The notes below the pieces were generated by a model that had not been told where the DNA came from, ran no database searches, and saw only the letters and a program-made list of their open reading frames with translations. The translations under genes and the position numbers were made by a program. A stretch of 13,021 bases of DNA from Syntrophobacteria bacterium (GTDB lineage: Bacteria > Desulfobacterota > DSWW01): contig JAQYVQ010000008.1 of assembly GCA_030145435.1 (NCBI GenBank), forward strand, positions 1 to 13,021. The letters run 5' to 3'. Positions 1 to 5,878 of the stretch are shown here, piece by piece. How positions within the stretch are numbered: the stretch's first letter is position 1; every line of letters starts with the position of its first letter.

Positions 1-1
1 C

Positions 2-586
2 GATGCCAAGGACCCGGCGGAAGCTCTCGGCCCCATGTTCCGCCAGGTCGTGCATACCCTGTTTCTTCTCATGGAAGAGTTCGAATCCAAATGGAAGTCC
101 GTTAGAGGGAGCCGCAGCCTCCCCGTGTTCGGGCTCGCCACCCCAAAGGAACCGGAGCCTGTAAATGTGGATTTCGAGCGGCTGATCAAGGAATACAAAG
201 CGGGATTCCGCCAGTTCAAGGGGCTCTACCGTGATCTGTTCTCTCCGGAGTGCTTTGAGGAACTCAAGAAGTGCGCGGGCCTTCCTCCCACGAAGTTCGC
301 CATGTCCGTGGAAACCTGGGCCAAGGTCCTGTTCGAGACGGCGGCCACCTTCCACGCCTGGACCACGAACCGGGCCCAACTGGTGAACCTGGTGACGCCT
401 CTCTACCTCGGCCGTGTTGCGTCGTTCATCAACAGCACCCGGGACATGACCACAGAGCAGGCAGAGCAAGTGGTCGAGGAACAGGCCCAGCTGTTCGAAG
501 ACCAGAAGGATTATCTCATCCGCGTCTGGGACGAGAAGAAAGAAGCCGCACGGAATCAAGGGAACCAGAACTCCACGAAGGGTTGA
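2..586 (+). CDS. C-terminal part of a family 2 glycosyltransferase-like protein (5' end outside window)
   Basis: The frame is open from base 2 to the TGA at 584-586, so the gene starts upstream; the first internal ATG is at 35 but codons before it (DAKDPAEALGP) look coding. About 194 residues are visible. They are soluble, rich in Trp, Phe and charged residues, with no membrane segment, and end in a Gln/Glu/Lys-rich helical tail. The stretches LVTPLYLGRVASFINSTRDM and the following Glu/Gln-rich helix (EQAEQVVEEQAQLFE) resemble, from memory, the C-terminal region of bacterial GT2 enzymes of the glucosyl-3-phosphoglycerate synthase-like type. The catalytic domain would lie outside the window, so this is an inference from a weak match; no nucleotide-sugar motif can be seen. 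The gene ends exactly where the tRNA-Pro-like repeat at 586 begins and converges on the MNT/HEPN pair. Confidence 0.45.
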   Translation, partial: DAKDPAEALGPMFRQVVHTLFLLMEEFESKWKSVRGSRSLPVFGLATPKEPEPVNVDFERLIKEYKAGFRQFKGLYRDLFSPECFEELKKCAGLPPTKFAMSVETWAKVLFETAATFHAWTTNRAQLVNLVTPLYLGRVASFINSTRDMTTEQAEQVVEEQAQLFEDQKDYLIRVWDEKKEAARNQGNQNSTKG

Positions 587-620
587 GCGTGGATTTGAAC
601 CCCGGGCCTCATGCTCCCGA
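586..620 (-). repeat. Second copy of the 3' half of tRNA-Pro (att-like direct repeat)
   Basis: Bases 591-620 are identical to 1554-1583 inside the intact tRNA-Pro; extending to 586-620 / 1549-1583 gives 35 bases with one mismatch (590 T against 1553 G). The copy covers the anticodon loop, the 3' side of the anticodon stem, the variable loop and the T arm, in the same orientation as the tRNA; the acceptor stem is not retained. Integrative elements often leave such a tRNA 3' duplicate. In addition, 615-625 matches 1612-1622, across the 5' end of the tRNA, so the copy could also be a whole tRNA duplicate that lost 34 bases between two TCCCGA words. The HEPN gene ends inside it. Confidence 0.85.
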
Positions 621-998
621 TTCTTTAGCGAAGAATCCTTCTGCGGCTTCGATGAACTCACGAGCCCATTCACACACCAGATTCGCTTGGTCTCCAGACA
701 CATGAGCCTCGAGCCCGTAGTCTCCAATGTTCCTGAAGTCCTGAGCATCGATGAGCCACCTGTGGAACTTTGGGTCTAACCTCCCGGACTTTGCGTATTC
801 TCGACCGAAAGCGGAGATCACTCCGGCATGCTTGCTATATGACTGCCCCAAGTGTGCAAGCAGGGCCCCCGCCACATAGAACATCGCATAGTAAGCTCGT
901 GAAGCAGCGAAATCGAAATAACCGTTTCCCATGAGGCTCCTGGCAGCTCCTAGGCTATCTTGGGCCTTATCCAGAAGAGCTTGGAGATCAAGATTCAT
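609..998 (-). CDS. HEPN domain protein (UPF0332-like), partner of the MNT nucleotidyltransferase
   Basis: The protein is 129 residues and all-helical in appearance. It carries the HEPN hallmark SRAYYAMFY at residues 33-41, then SKHAGVISAFGREY at 55-68 and a conserved Arg in RNIGDY (89-94). HEPN proteins of this kind pair with minimal nucleotidyltransferases and are usually RNases or RNase-derived toxins that the MNT partner holds inactive, in some cases by adenylylating a Tyr. The strict RxxxxH active site of HepT is not obvious: R89 is followed by GDY, as in the UPF0332 branch, so catalytic activity is uncertain. The start ATG overlaps the MNT stop by four bases (ATGA), implying translational coupling. 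The last four codons and the TGA lie in the tRNA-like repeat (586-620). G+C is visibly lower than in neighbours (32 of 60 at 781-840, against 43 of 60 at 3541-3600 in rsmB), which suggests acquisition. Confidence 0.85.
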   Translation of the reverse strand: MNLDLQALLDKAQDSLGAARSLMGNGYFDFAASRAYYAMFYVAGALLAHLGQSYSKHAGVISAFGREYAKSGRLDPKFHRWLIDAQDFRNIGDYGLEAHVSGDQANLVCEWAREFIEAAEGFFAKESGA

Positions 999-1321
999 AT
1001 CGCAATCTGGTCCTTGCGAACGTTCATCAAGAACGGTGTCCGACGCGAATCGTAATCCTCTCGACAGATAAATGCGCGCGAAACGACGACGTCGTACTTT
1101 AGGCTGATTTGAGCGGTTACCTCGGAGGTCCGCTTTATCAACTCACCATAATCGACCTGCTTCTTCATGATGCAAAGCACATCTACGTCGGATCCTTCGT
1201 CGGGATGCCCACGGGCCTGGGAGCCGTAAAGGACAACCGAATCCAGCTCGTCACCAAGAACAGCGAGCAATGCTTGACGGTATTCATCAAGCATCGATCG
1301 AGTGGACTTTGAAACCTTCAC
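995..1321 (-). CDS. MNT-type minimal nucleotidyltransferase (antitoxin-like), partner of HEPN
   Basis: With the GTG start at 1321 the protein has 108 residues. It holds the nucleotidyltransferase signature GSQARG (33-38) followed by SDVDVL (44-49): the G-S-x10-D-x-D pattern that binds nucleotide and metal, with a later Asp in KYDVVV. In MNT/HEPN modules this protein neutralises the HEPN partner, in some systems by AMPylation. The frame stays open up to an ATG at 1411 (138 residues), but the extra N-terminus has no ribosome site and overlaps a candidate promoter and inverted repeat. GTG 1321 has the G-rich, Shine-Dalgarno-like GGGGGGTGA just upstream; GTG 1327 or ATG 1294 are alternatives. It is the first gene of the two-gene unit and overlaps the HEPN gene by four bases. 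Confidence 0.82.
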   Translation of the reverse strand: MKVSKSTRSMLDEYRQALLAVLGDELDSVVLYGSQARGHPDEGSDVDVLCIMKKQVDYGELIKRTSEVTAQISLKYDVVVSRAFICREDYDSRRTPFLMNVRKDQIAI

Positions 1322-1336
1322 TCTCACCCCCCGCTT

Positions 1337-1372
1337 CGTTATCACAACTCTAGCCAAGAGCCTTTGATAACG
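1337..1372. promoter_or_regulatory. Inverted repeat, candidate operator of the MNT/HEPN pair
   Basis: CGTTATCA (1337-1344) and TGATAACG (1365-1372) are perfect 8-base arms with 20 bases between them. One arm covers the candidate -35 box and the other the expected transcription start. Toxin-antitoxin units commonly repress themselves through such sites; autoregulation here is inferred. Confidence 0.5.
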
Positions 1373-1375
1373 CAA
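1347..1375 (-). promoter_or_regulatory. Candidate sigma70 promoter of the MNT/HEPN pair
   Basis: On the minus strand TTGCGT (1375-1370) and TAGAGT (1352-1347) are separated by exactly 17 bases. Transcription would begin near 1340, leaving a short leader before GTG 1321. The -10 box is only a fair match, so the call rests on spacing, position and the overlapping inverted repeat. Confidence 0.45.
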
Positions 1376-1487
1376 ACGGGGTTGCCAGAGAGATCCCAAG
1401 GAAGGGATCATGGTTCGCGAAGAAAAAATGCTGTGCCGTCACGGTTCTGTCACCGCGAACGAACATAATGGGTTGGAACCTGAAAAC

Positions 1488-1521
1488 AACAAAACCAGCC
1501 GCCTAAGCGGCTGGTTTTGTT
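1488..1521 (-). terminator. Rho-independent terminator behind tRNA-Pro
   Basis: A perfect 15-bp stem (1488-1502 with 1507-1521) encloses a four-base loop. The core is AACCAGCCGC / GCGGCTGGTT. Read on the minus strand it ends in a T-rich run (TTTTGTTGTTTTC). It lies 18 bases beyond the encoded CCA of the tRNA and upstream of the MNT gene, so it should separate tRNA transcription from the MNT/HEPN unit. A-rich flanks on the other side allow it to work in both directions. Confidence 0.88.
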
Positions 1522-1539
1522 TGGGAATTCAGGATGGGC

Positions 1540-1616
1540 TGGTCGGGAAGCGGGGATTTGAACCCCGGGCCTCATGCTCCCGAAGCATGCGCGCTACCAG
1601 GCTGCGCCACTTCCCG
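1540..1616 (-). tRNA. tRNA-Pro, anticodon CGG, with encoded CCA
   Basis: On the minus strand all four arms fold. The acceptor stem is CGGGAAG / CTTCCCG. The D arm contains GCGCAGCCTGGTAGCGC. The anticodon stem is CATGC / GCATG with loop TTCGGGA, giving anticodon CGG. The T arm is CGGGG-TTCAAAT-CCCCG, followed by discriminator A and CCA at 1542-1540. It reads proline codon CCG. It has its own promoter upstream and a strong terminator downstream. Its 3' half is duplicated at 586-620. Confidence 0.97.
1549..1583 (-). repeat. tRNA-internal copy of the 35-base direct repeat
   Basis: This is the part of tRNA-Pro from the anticodon loop to the end of the T arm that recurs at 586-620 (34 of 35 identical, 30 contiguous). 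Start-to-start distance is 963 bases. The segment in between holds the terminator and the MNT/HEPN pair and no integrase. Confidence 0.85.
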
Positions 1617-1642
1617 ATTCTTGGCTGTCATGGTCTCGACAT

Positions 1643-1671
1643 AGAATAGCTGGGATTTCGCCTTTCGTCAA
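1643..1671 (-). promoter_or_regulatory. sigma70-type promoter of tRNA-Pro
   Basis: On the minus strand TTGACG (1671-1666) and TATTCT (1648-1643) are separated by 17 bases. The -10 box ends 26 bases before the tRNA 5' end, leaving a leader of about 20 nucleotides for RNase P to remove. The -35 box is near consensus and the spacing ideal. Confidence 0.75.
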
Positions 1672-1734
1672 TAACTCCACGCGTCTTTGCGGTGCTCGGA
1701 CATTGCCGCGGGCGCTTTCGCGGGATAAGGGAAG

Positions 1735-2445
1735 CTACGGTGCTGGGGGATCCCCGCCTTCGCGGGGATGACGGCTTTCGGGGGCGGCCTCCATTTCCGC
1801 GCGCATCTGGGCGATCGTCTTCACATAGTCGTCCGATCTGTAGATGGCACTCCCGGCCACGAATGCATCGGCTCCGGCCCTTGCCACCTCTCCGATGTTC
1901 TCGACCTTGATTCCCCCGTCGACCTCGAGCAGGACCTCACGGTCCAGACCGTCCAGTCTCGCACGAAGGTCGCGGATCTTGTCCAGCACCTGGGGGATGA
2001 ACGACTGTCCTCCGAATCCGGGGTTCACGCTCATGATCAGGACCAGGTCCAGGTCCGGAAGGACGTGGTCCAGGCTCGACAGGGGCGTGGCCGGGTTCAG
2101 CGAAACACCTGCCTTGCAGCCCTTCTCCCGGATGTGAGTCAAGGTCCTCTGAAGGTGGTAGCAGGCCTCCGCATGCACGACCAGGTAATCGCTTCCGGCC
2201 TTGATGAAATCGTCAACATACCGGTCCGGGTTTTCGATCATCAGGTGGACGTCCAGGGGCATGGAGGTCACCCGTCTGGCCGCCTCAACGACGATGGGCC
2301 CGATCGTTATGTTCGGCACGAAATGCCCGTCCATCACGTCCACGTGGATCCAGTCTGCGCCTGCCGCTTCGACCGCCTTGATCTCCTCTCCGAGGCGGGA
2401 GAAATCGGAAGACAGGATGGAAGGGGCAATCAGCTTTCGTTTCAT
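1735..2445 (-). CDS. rpe: Ribulose-phosphate 3-epimerase
   Basis: This 236-residue TIM-barrel enzyme interconverts D-ribulose 5-phosphate and D-xylulose 5-phosphate in the cytosolic pentose phosphate pathway. Family marks are APSILSSDF (7-15), HVDVMDGHFVPN (34-45) with metal ligands H34 and D36, LDVHLM with H67, MSVNPGFGGQSF, and EVDGGI with the catalytic Asp and phosphate-binding loop. The ATG at 2445 has GAGGAGG eight bases upstream; the frame extends further upstream, but that part overlaps the end of rsmB. It follows rsmB by 13 bases as last gene of fmt-rsmB-rpe. The final 14 or so residues (ESRHPREGGDPPAP) are encoded by a REP-like palindrome at 1750-1773, making the protein slightly longer than the usual ~220 residues. 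Confidence 0.96.
   Translation of the reverse strand: MKRKLIAPSILSSDFSRLGEEIKAVEAAGADWIHVDVMDGHFVPNITIGPIVVEAARRVTSMPLDVHLMIENPDRYVDDFIKAGSDYLVVHAEACYHLQRTLTHIREKGCKAGVSLNPATPLSSLDHVLPDLDLVLIMSVNPGFGGQSFIPQVLDKIRDLRARLDGLDREVLLEVDGGIKVENIGEVARAGADAFVAGSAIYRSDDYVKTIAQMRAEMEAAPESRHPREGGDPPAP
1750..1773. repeat. REP-like palindrome at the 3' end of rpe
   Basis: ATCCCCGC (1750-1757) and GCGGGGAT (1762-1769) form a perfect 8-bp stem with loop CTTC, followed by GACG. The flanking word ATGACG recurs beside palindromes at 5861-5866 and 8529-8534. It lies within the last codons of rpe, which suggests insertion into, or capture by, the gene end. Confidence 0.75.
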
Positions 2446-2458
2446 TTCGTTGTCCTCC

Positions 2459-3811
2459 TCAAAGACGCCGTAGCCTTGCGGCGAAAAAAAGGTCAAAGCA
2501 GGTCGGCCTGGCCCAGGAAGAGAGGTGCCCGGCCTCTGAGGCAAGATCCTCGAGGCCGTCGGGTAGGAAAGGGGTCACTTCTTCCAGGACAAAGTCCCCA
2601 TGCTCAGCAGTGAATCCTTCGACGATCGCTTCGTTCTCCTCCCGGTGAACGGTACAGGTGCTGTATACCAGGATGCCTCCGGGCCGCACCAGCGCGGCTG
2701 CATTCCGGATCAACCCTGCCTGGAGGCTGCTCAGTGTAGCAAAGTCCGGTGCGGACCGCCACTTCTTCTCCGGGTTCCTCCTCAGGATGCCGAGACCGGA
2801 GCAGGGTGCGTCCACGAGGACACGGTCGAAGACAAACGGGCCGACCAGAGGGTGCCGGGGCCCGGACGCATCGGCGCACACGGGCGAGGTTACGGTCACG
2901 CCCATCCTGCGGCAGCCTTCCACCAGTTCTCTCAGACGGCCCAGATGCCTGTCCAGAGCAACGACCATGCCCTGATCGGCCATCTTCTCGGCCATGTGGG
3001 TGGTCTTGATTCCCGGTGCGGCGCAGAGATCGAGCACGCACTCTCCGGGCCTCGGGTCCAGGATCTCTACGATCAGCTGGGATGCCCCATCCTGCTGCAC
3101 GCACCAGCCCTGCCGATAGCAGTCGGCCTTCCGGATGTCGCCCCCTTCGGTCAGACGCACGGCCTGGGGAAGCCCATCCACCGGCTCTGCTTCGTACCCC
3201 TCACCTTTGAGCCGATCGATGAGGCCGGTCCGATCGGTCTTGAGCGTGTTGGTTCGCAGCACCACCTGCGGGCGCGACAAGAGCGCACCCAGGATCTCGC
3301 CGGCCTTCTCCTTGCCCAGTTCGCTTTCCCAGATCCGGGTGAGCCAGGCGGGAAAGTCCGCCTCCCCGAACTGGATGTCACTCGAGGGGAGCCCCTTCCC
3401 TTCCGCCTTGGCCCGGCAGAGCGCCCGCAGGGCACCGTTTACCAGATTCCCGGAGCCTCGACGACCGAAACGGTTTGCCAGATCCACCGACTCGTTTACG
3501 GCAGCGTGATCCGGCACCCGGTCGAGAAACAGGATCTGGTAGGCCCCCAGCCGCAGGATTCGCAGGATCTCCGGGTCGAGCCGCTCGAGGGGTCTCCGGA
3601 GAGACGGCTGCAGGCAGCGGTCCAGGCTCCCTCTCCGCCTGATCGTTCCGTAGACGAGTTCGGTGGCCAGCCGCCGGTCACGATCCGGAAGAGAGGCACT
3701 CCTTCGAAGCCTTCCGTCCAGGGCACGATCGGCAAACGCCTCTTTCTCGTCGATGGCGGTGAGTACCTCGTAGGCGATCGAGCGAGGACCTTCGGAACGA
3801 CTCCTAGCCAA
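2459..3811 (-). CDS. rsmB: 16S rRNA (cytosine-5) methyltransferase RsmB (Sun/NusB-fused family)
   Basis: The 450-residue protein has the full RsmB layout: an N-terminal NusB-like RNA-binding domain (about 1-140, with ELVYGTIRRRGSLD and AVNESVDLA) and a C-terminal Rossmann methyltransferase domain. SAM motif I is DLCAAPGIKTTH (261-272), where the usual second Gly of PGGKT is Ile. VDAPCSGLGILRRNPEKKW (from 333) has C337, and YSTCT has the catalytic C386. The family methylates C967 of 16S rRNA using SAM. The start is a TTG at 3811 overlapping the fmt stop by eight bases, with GGGGGAG just upstream inside fmt. It is translated with fmt and rpe as one operon. Small Ala/Ser-rich insertions aside, length and motifs are normal. 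Confidence 0.95.
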   Translation of the reverse strand: MARSRSEGPRSIAYEVLTAIDEKEAFADRALDGRLRRSASLPDRDRRLATELVYGTIRRRGSLDRCLQPSLRRPLERLDPEILRILRLGAYQILFLDRVPDHAAVNESVDLANRFGRRGSGNLVNGALRALCRAKAEGKGLPSSDIQFGEADFPAWLTRIWESELGKEKAGEILGALLSRPQVVLRTNTLKTDRTGLIDRLKGEGYEAEPVDGLPQAVRLTEGGDIRKADCYRQGWCVQQDGASQLIVEILDPRPGECVLDLCAAPGIKTTHMAEKMADQGMVVALDRHLGRLRELVEGCRRMGVTVTSPVCADASGPRHPLVGPFVFDRVLVDAPCSGLGILRRNPEKKWRSAPDFATLSSLQAGLIRNAAALVRPGGILVYSTCTVHREENEAIVEGFTAEHGDFVLEEVTPFLPDGLEDLASEAGHLSSWARPTCFDLFFAARLRRL

Positions 3812-4769
3812 GATTCTCCCCCGGCGCCATTTTGTGTCCCCGGAGAAACTCCTCCACCCGCATTCTTCGCCCTCCCTCCAGTTGCACGGACTTCAGTCGA
3901 AGCGTTCCCTCTCCCGCCCGGACAGTCACGCCTTCGTCGTCAACGGAGAGGACCTCTCCCAGCTTCCCGGCCGAACCGGCGTCCTTCGCTTCCGCCTCCC
4001 ACAGCCGCAGTCGTTTTCCACGCCAGAAGGTGAACGCGCCCGGCCACGGATCGAGACCGCGGATTCGATTCCGGATCGACTCGGCAGACAGGGACCAGTC
4101 GATCCTGCCGTCTCCCTTCTTCAGGATCGGCACGACAGTGGCCTTGTCGTGTTCCTGGGGAACGAAACGGGCCGTTCCCTCCACGATGTCGCGCAGGGCC
4201 GGGGTGATGATTCGTGCCGCCAGCCTGGCCAGACGCTCGGTCAGCATCCCGGCGGTCTCGTCCGGGCCGATCTCCAGCGAATCGGAGACGAGGGGGTCTC
4301 CGGTGTCCATTCCCTCGTCCATCCGGAAGATCGTTATCCCGGTCGTCTCCTCTCCGTTGATGATCGCCCATCGCACCGGAGCGGGCCCCCGGTAGGCCGG
4401 CAACACGGAAGCGTGCACATTGTAGCACCCAAGGGGGGGAAGGGAGAGGACGTCACGAGGCAGGATCCTCCCGTAGGCGGCCACGACCATCATGTCCGGC
4501 TGAAGATCGGTCAGATCTTCGAGGAACACCCCGTCCTTGATCTTCTTAGGCTGAAGCACGAGAATCCCGTGGGCCTGTGCCACCTGGCTCACCGGCAGAG
4601 TCGAGACCTTCCTTCCCCTGCCGCGCGGGCGGTCCGGTTGGGTGACAGCACCCACCACGTTCCACCCATCCTCGAACAATCCCTCCAGGATGATCGCCGC
4701 AAAAGTAGGGGTCCCCATGAATACGATGCGAGGATAACCTTCACGGTCCTGTATCAGATCGGGCCCCAT
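3804..4769 (-). CDS. fmt: Methionyl-tRNA formyltransferase
   Basis: This 321-residue enzyme transfers a formyl group from 10-formyltetrahydrofolate to Met-tRNA(fMet) for translation initiation. The N-terminal catalytic domain begins YPRIVFMGTP and contains NVHASVLPAYRGPAPV with N117 and H119, then D155 in MDEGMDTGDP. Spacing between these three catalytic residues matches E. coli Fmt (N106, H108, D144). The C-terminal OB-like tRNA-binding domain covers about residues 210-315. I chose ATG 4769, preceded by GAAGAGG. The frame also opens at 4832, but its extra 21 codons run into a palindromic repeat (4808-4880). It is the first gene of fmt-rsmB-rpe; the usual partner def (peptide deformylase) is not adjacent. 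Confidence 0.96.
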   Translation of the reverse strand: MGPDLIQDREGYPRIVFMGTPTFAAIILEGLFEDGWNVVGAVTQPDRPRGRGRKVSTLPVSQVAQAHGILVLQPKKIKDGVFLEDLTDLQPDMMVVAAYGRILPRDVLSLPPLGCYNVHASVLPAYRGPAPVRWAIINGEETTGITIFRMDEGMDTGDPLVSDSLEIGPDETAGMLTERLARLAARIITPALRDIVEGTARFVPQEHDKATVVPILKKGDGRIDWSLSAESIRNRIRGLDPWPGAFTFWRGKRLRLWEAEAKDAGSAGKLGEVLSVDDEGVTVRAGEGTLRLKSVQLEGGRRMRVEEFLRGHKMAPGENLG

Positions 4770-4807
4770 GGTCGGAACCTCTTCGCCGGTGAATACACTA
4801 AGGAAAC

Positions 4808-4880
4808 TGCGAGGAGCGAAGCGACGTGGCAATCCCCAAGCTGCGCAGGTTGGGGGATTGCTTCGCTCACGCTCACAATG
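4808..4880. repeat. Imperfect palindromic intergenic repeat upstream of fmt
   Basis: The left arm (4808-4839) contains GCGAGGAGCGAAGCGACGTGG then CAATCCCCAA, and the right arm (about 4850-4877) TTGGGGGATTGCTTCGCTCACGC. The arms pair over most of their length, around a ten-base centre. The GCGAGGAGCGAAGCGA...GCAATC / GATTGCTTCGCT pattern is a style of dispersed repeat I recall from many bacterial genomes. It lies 38 bases before the fmt start and could form a stem in transcripts from either side. Confidence 0.65.
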
Positions 4881-5100
4881 TCCACCCTATATGACCGTGC
4901 GTGCCGACCGAGTTTGTCGAATGAGGTGCCATCTTGGCCGATTCATCGACACCATGGCATTCGGCCGTGGCGCCTTTTTCTTTTATCACGTTTGTGGCAA
5001 CAATAACAGTTCCGCACGCAGGCCAAGGTCTGCGTCCCATGAGGGCTTTCATCCATTCGATGAATGCGATACCATTGGGCAAGTGTTGGCTGAAGGACAT
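4873..5100 (-). CDS. Doubtful small ORF, function unknown
   Basis: A 75-residue frame runs from ATG 5100 to a TGA at 4873 inside the palindromic repeat. Its composition is protein-like (FIEWMKALMGRRPWPACGTV, then TAECHGVDESAKM), with three Cys or Cys/His-containing segments but no motif I recognise. There is no clear ribosome site. The opposite strand of the same stretch is also open (ATG 4934 to 5179), so the coding strand is uncertain and the stretch may be an intergenic repeat or a decayed gene. Apart from this and the palindrome, I see nothing else in the 396-base gap between fmt and the methyltransferase gene. Confidence 0.25.
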   Translation of the reverse strand: MSFSQHLPNGIAFIEWMKALMGRRPWPACGTVIVATNVIKEKGATAECHGVDESAKMAPHSTNSVGTHGHIGWTL

Positions 5101-5165
5101 GGAGTTCGTTTGTTTTCGCCTTGACCCTTTCGCCTGCTGCGTATCAGCGCCAGGAGGCTTGTCGT

Positions 5166-5864
5166 ATGTCCATCATTGACCTGAACCTCGACCACGTGAA
5201 GGGCTTCCTCCCGAAGGAGGAAGCCCTTCATCTCTACGAACGGGCAAGAGAAGCGAGCCGGATCGGTCCCTGCCTGGAGGTGGGGAGCTACTGCGGAAAG
5301 TCGGCGGTCTACATCGGAACAGCGTGCAAGGAGAACGGGAGCATCCTGTTCTCCATCGACCATCACAGAGGCTCGGAGGAACACCAGCCCGGAGAGGAAT
5401 ACCACGACAAGGATCTCTTCGATCAGGAGCTCGGCTTGATGGATTCCTTCAAGGCCTTCCGCAAGACCGTTGCGGAGGCGGGCCTGGAGGACACGGTCGT
5501 CCCGATCGTGGCAACATCGGAGCTGGCTGCCAAGTGCTGGGCAACGCCCCTTGCCCTGGTGTTCATCGATGGGGGGCACAGCCTGGAGGCGGCGTTGGCC
5601 GACTATTCCTCCTGGGCCTCGAAGGTGATGCCCGGGGGATTCCTCGTCATCCATGACATCTTTCCGGATCCGACGAAAGGGGGACAGGCCCCGTACACCA
5701 TATACAAGCGCGCCCTTGCATCCGGCCTGTACGAGGAACTGCCGATGGTGAGCACCCTGGGCGTGCTCAGGCGGCTGGATGGTAAGGGCTTGCAGAACGG
5801 AAAAGATGCCAAGGGATTCCCGCCCGAGCCTGCCCCCGCAATTCTTAGGCGGGGGCGGGAATGA
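5166..5864 (+). CDS. Class I SAM-dependent methyltransferase (Methyltransf_24-like)
   Basis: The 232-residue protein has a Rossmann methyltransferase core: CLEVGSYCGKSAVYIG (36-51) as SAM motif I, FSIDHHRG with the acidic residue of motif II, VFIDGGHSLEAALADYSSW, and PGGFLVIHDIFPDP. This matches Methyltransf_24-type enzymes, frequent in glycan and natural-product loci; the substrate cannot be deduced. The ATG at 5166 has AGGAGG eight bases upstream; the frame extends to 5121 but lacks such a site. A perfect 15-bp hairpin lies about ten codons into the gene (5197-5230). The C-terminal tail of about 20 residues is encoded by a repeat palindrome, which also supplies the TGA. The gene stands alone on the plus strand, divergent from fmt and convergent with the radical SAM gene 14 bases away. 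Confidence 0.88.
   Translation: MSIIDLNLDHVKGFLPKEEALHLYERAREASRIGPCLEVGSYCGKSAVYIGTACKENGSILFSIDHHRGSEEHQPGEEYHDKDLFDQELGLMDSFKAFRKTVAEAGLEDTVVPIVATSELAAKCWATPLALVFIDGGHSLEAALADYSSWASKVMPGGFLVIHDIFPDPTKGGQAPYTIYKRALASGLYEELPMVSTLGVLRRLDGKGLQNGKDAKGFPPEPAPAILRRGRE
5196..5231 (+). promoter_or_regulatory. Perfect long hairpin inside the methyltransferase reading frame
   Basis: GAAGGGCTTCCTCC (5198-5211) pairs with GGAGGAAGCCCTTC (5216-5229) around the loop CGAA. T5197-A5230 adds a 15th pair and G5196-T5231 a wobble. It begins 30 bases after the start codon and encodes KGFLPKEEALHL. A G+C-rich stem of this length near the start would be expected to slow initiating or early-elongating ribosomes. 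A regulatory role is inference. Confidence 0.5.
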
Positions 5865-5866
5865 CG
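5816..5866. repeat. REP-like double palindrome at the end of the methyltransferase gene
   Basis: Two mutually exclusive stems can form. The outer is ATTCCCGCCC (5816-5825) with GGGCGGGAAT (5853-5862); the alternative is GCCCCCGC (5832-5839) with GCGGGGGC (5849-5856). The element ends in ATGACG, as in the copies near 1770 and 8530, and its TGA is the methyltransferase stop. It sits between two convergent genes and may stabilise or end both transcripts, though no T-run follows. Confidence 0.7.
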
Positions 5867-5878
5867 GCGACGAGACGA

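Noticed and set aside
1392..1409. Short inverted repeat GATCCC/GGGATC as a second operator
   Set aside because: Six-base arms with a six-base loop are within chance expectation, and it lies upstream of the better-supported promoter.
1322..1411. N-terminal extension of the MNT protein to ATG 1411
   Set aside because: No ribosome site at 1411, composition unlike the family, and a candidate promoter and operator occupy this stretch.
586..1583. CRISPR array
   Set aside because: Only two copies of one repeat, 963 bases apart and tRNA-derived; no regularly spaced repeats exist in the window.
2600..4033. 477-codon open frame on the plus strand
   Set aside because: It is antisense to rsmB and fmt, which have full family motifs; Pro/Arg/Gly-rich composition is that of a GC-rich shadow frame.
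4880..5110. Remnant transposase
   Set aside because: The frames look protein-like, but no DDE or other transposase motif or terminal inverted repeat pair enclosing them could be seen.
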